Part shown: piece by piece, positions 33,889 to 34,433 of the stretch
Numbering within the stretch: the stretch's first letter is position 1
Layout: each line of letters starts with the position of its first letter
Assembly (NCBI RefSeq): GCF_001952855.1
Contig: NZ_LPNO01000001.1
Span: forward strand, 5,035-39,467
Source of the DNA: Pseudomonas sp. ATCC PTA-122608
GTDB taxonomy: Bacteria; Pseudomonadota; Gammaproteobacteria; Pseudomonadales; Pseudomonadaceae
Direction: 5' to 3'
Length of the DNA: 34,433 nt
The notes under the pieces: generated by a model
The model's database searches: none
Seen by the model: the letters and a program-made list of their open reading frames with translations, nothing else
What the model was told of the DNA's origin: nothing
Position numbers and translations under genes: made by a program

Positions 33889-34401
33889 TTAGGCTTTTTC
33901 CCAAACCTCAAAGTTGTACGCCGGCTTATCACCCTCAGCCGCATTCTCGACATTCGACACCAGCTTCCACTGGTTCAAATCAAACTCGGGAAACCACGCA
34001 TCGCCGTCCGGGCTCAACGCCACCCGCGTCAAATACAGGCGATCCGCCTGCTCCAGCCCCTGGGCATACAACTGCGCGCCGCCGATCAGCATCAGCTCAT
34101 CCACGCCCTGCGCCTTGGCCCATTCCTCAGCCCGCTCTACTGCTGCGTCCAGGGACGGAAAAACTTCCGCACCTTCCAGCGCCAAGTCGGTCTGACGGCT
34201 GACCACAATGTTCAACCGGCCCGGCAACGGTCGACCCAGGGAATCCCAGGTCTTGCGCCCCATGATGATCGGCTTGCCCAAGGTGGTGGCCTTGAAATAT
34301 TTGAAATCCCCCGGCAAATGCCAGGGCATGCTGTTGTCGACGCCGATCACACGGTTTTCACCGAGGGCTGCGATCAGGCTTAAAGGGAGAGTTTTTTTCA
34401 T
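33889..34401 (-). CDS. folA: dihydrofolate reductase FolA
   Basis: FolA reduces dihydrofolate to tetrahydrofolate with NADPH. The 170-residue protein has the N-terminal ALGENRVIGVDNSMPWHLPGD with catalytic Asp32, GRKTWDSLGRPLPGR (about 49-63) for NADPH/phosphate binding, and IGGAQLYAQ near 121. The start ATG 34401 is followed by an A-rich codon run (MKKTL). Only 32 bases upstream are visible; TATTCT near 34415 could be a -10. An 11-codon frame reading ATG at 34433 to a TGA overlapping the folA ATG may be the end of a gene outside the window, or chance. Confidence 0.97.
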   Translation of the reverse strand: MKKTLPLSLIAALGENRVIGVDNSMPWHLPGDFKYFKATTLGKPIIMGRKTWDSLGRPLPGRLNIVVSRQTDLALEGAEVFPSLDAAVERAEEWAKAQGVDELMLIGGAQLYAQGLEQADRLYLTRVALSPDGDAWFPEFDLNQWKLVSNVENAAEGDKPAYNFEVWEKA

Positions 34402-34433
34402 GGCGACGAGAATACCAGAGGCGCGCGCGGCAT

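Overview
The window looks like chromosomal core DNA of a fluorescent-type Pseudomonas. It is GC-rich and densely packed. The gene order metX-metW-(DUF4426)-rdgB-hemW ... trmB ... rpoH-ftsX-ftsE-ftsY-(M16 pair)-rsmD ... coaD-fdxA ... mutM ... ilvD ... folA matches the block I recall from P. aeruginosa PAO1 (about PA0350 to PA0390). The many short inverted REP/REPIN elements are typical of the P. fluorescens group. I see no rRNA, tRNA, CRISPR array, prophage or classical insertion sequence.

Layout. 176-4555 (+): a tight cluster for methionine biosynthesis (metX, metW), nucleotide sanitation (rdgB), a HemW-type radical SAM protein and two small DUF proteins. 4707-6971 (-): trmB, thiG, thiS and a DUF423 membrane protein, divergent from mtgA (+, 7046-7768). 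7904-11987 (-): ftsY-ftsE-ftsX-rpoH in the usual order; rpoH has its own AlgU/sigma-E-like promoter. 12220-15669 (+): an overlapping pair of M16 peptidase-family genes (one with zinc ligands, one without), then rsmD. 15861-16856 (+): a YheT-type hydrolase. 16977-18542 (-): sseA and a TetR regulator. 18690-22317 (+): an aldehyde dehydrogenase, a Tat-signal lipoprotein-like protein and a GMC oxidoreductase, matching laoRCBA (long-chain alcohol/aldehyde oxidation). Then coaD, fdxA, mutM(-), an HDOD protein (-), rlmI, an MFS transporter, a REP-associated tyrosine transposase (RAYT), ilvD, pchP(-), tcyP and folA(-).

The structure not explained by genes is a set of about a dozen REPINs in three sequence classes, placed almost always at gene ends. 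Class A (core GAGCGAGCTTGCTCGCG) clusters around the RAYT gene. Class B (core GGGAGCGGGCTTGCTCGCG) and class C (core GAGGGAGCTTGCTCCCGC) have no cognate RAYT here. Only one canonical intrinsic terminator (after ilvD) is obvious, so the REPINs occupy most transcription-unit ends.

The most interesting regulatory signal is a perfect 20-bp palindrome inside the promoter spacer of the lao operon, the likely LaoR operator. Others are an AlgU-type promoter before rpoH, a helically phased direct repeat upstream of tcyP, and a strong hairpin in the ftsY leader. I found no clearly undescribed defence or mobile system. The best candidates for new biology are the Tat/lipobox LaoB partner, the split active/inactive M16 pair, and the REPIN/RAYT organisation.
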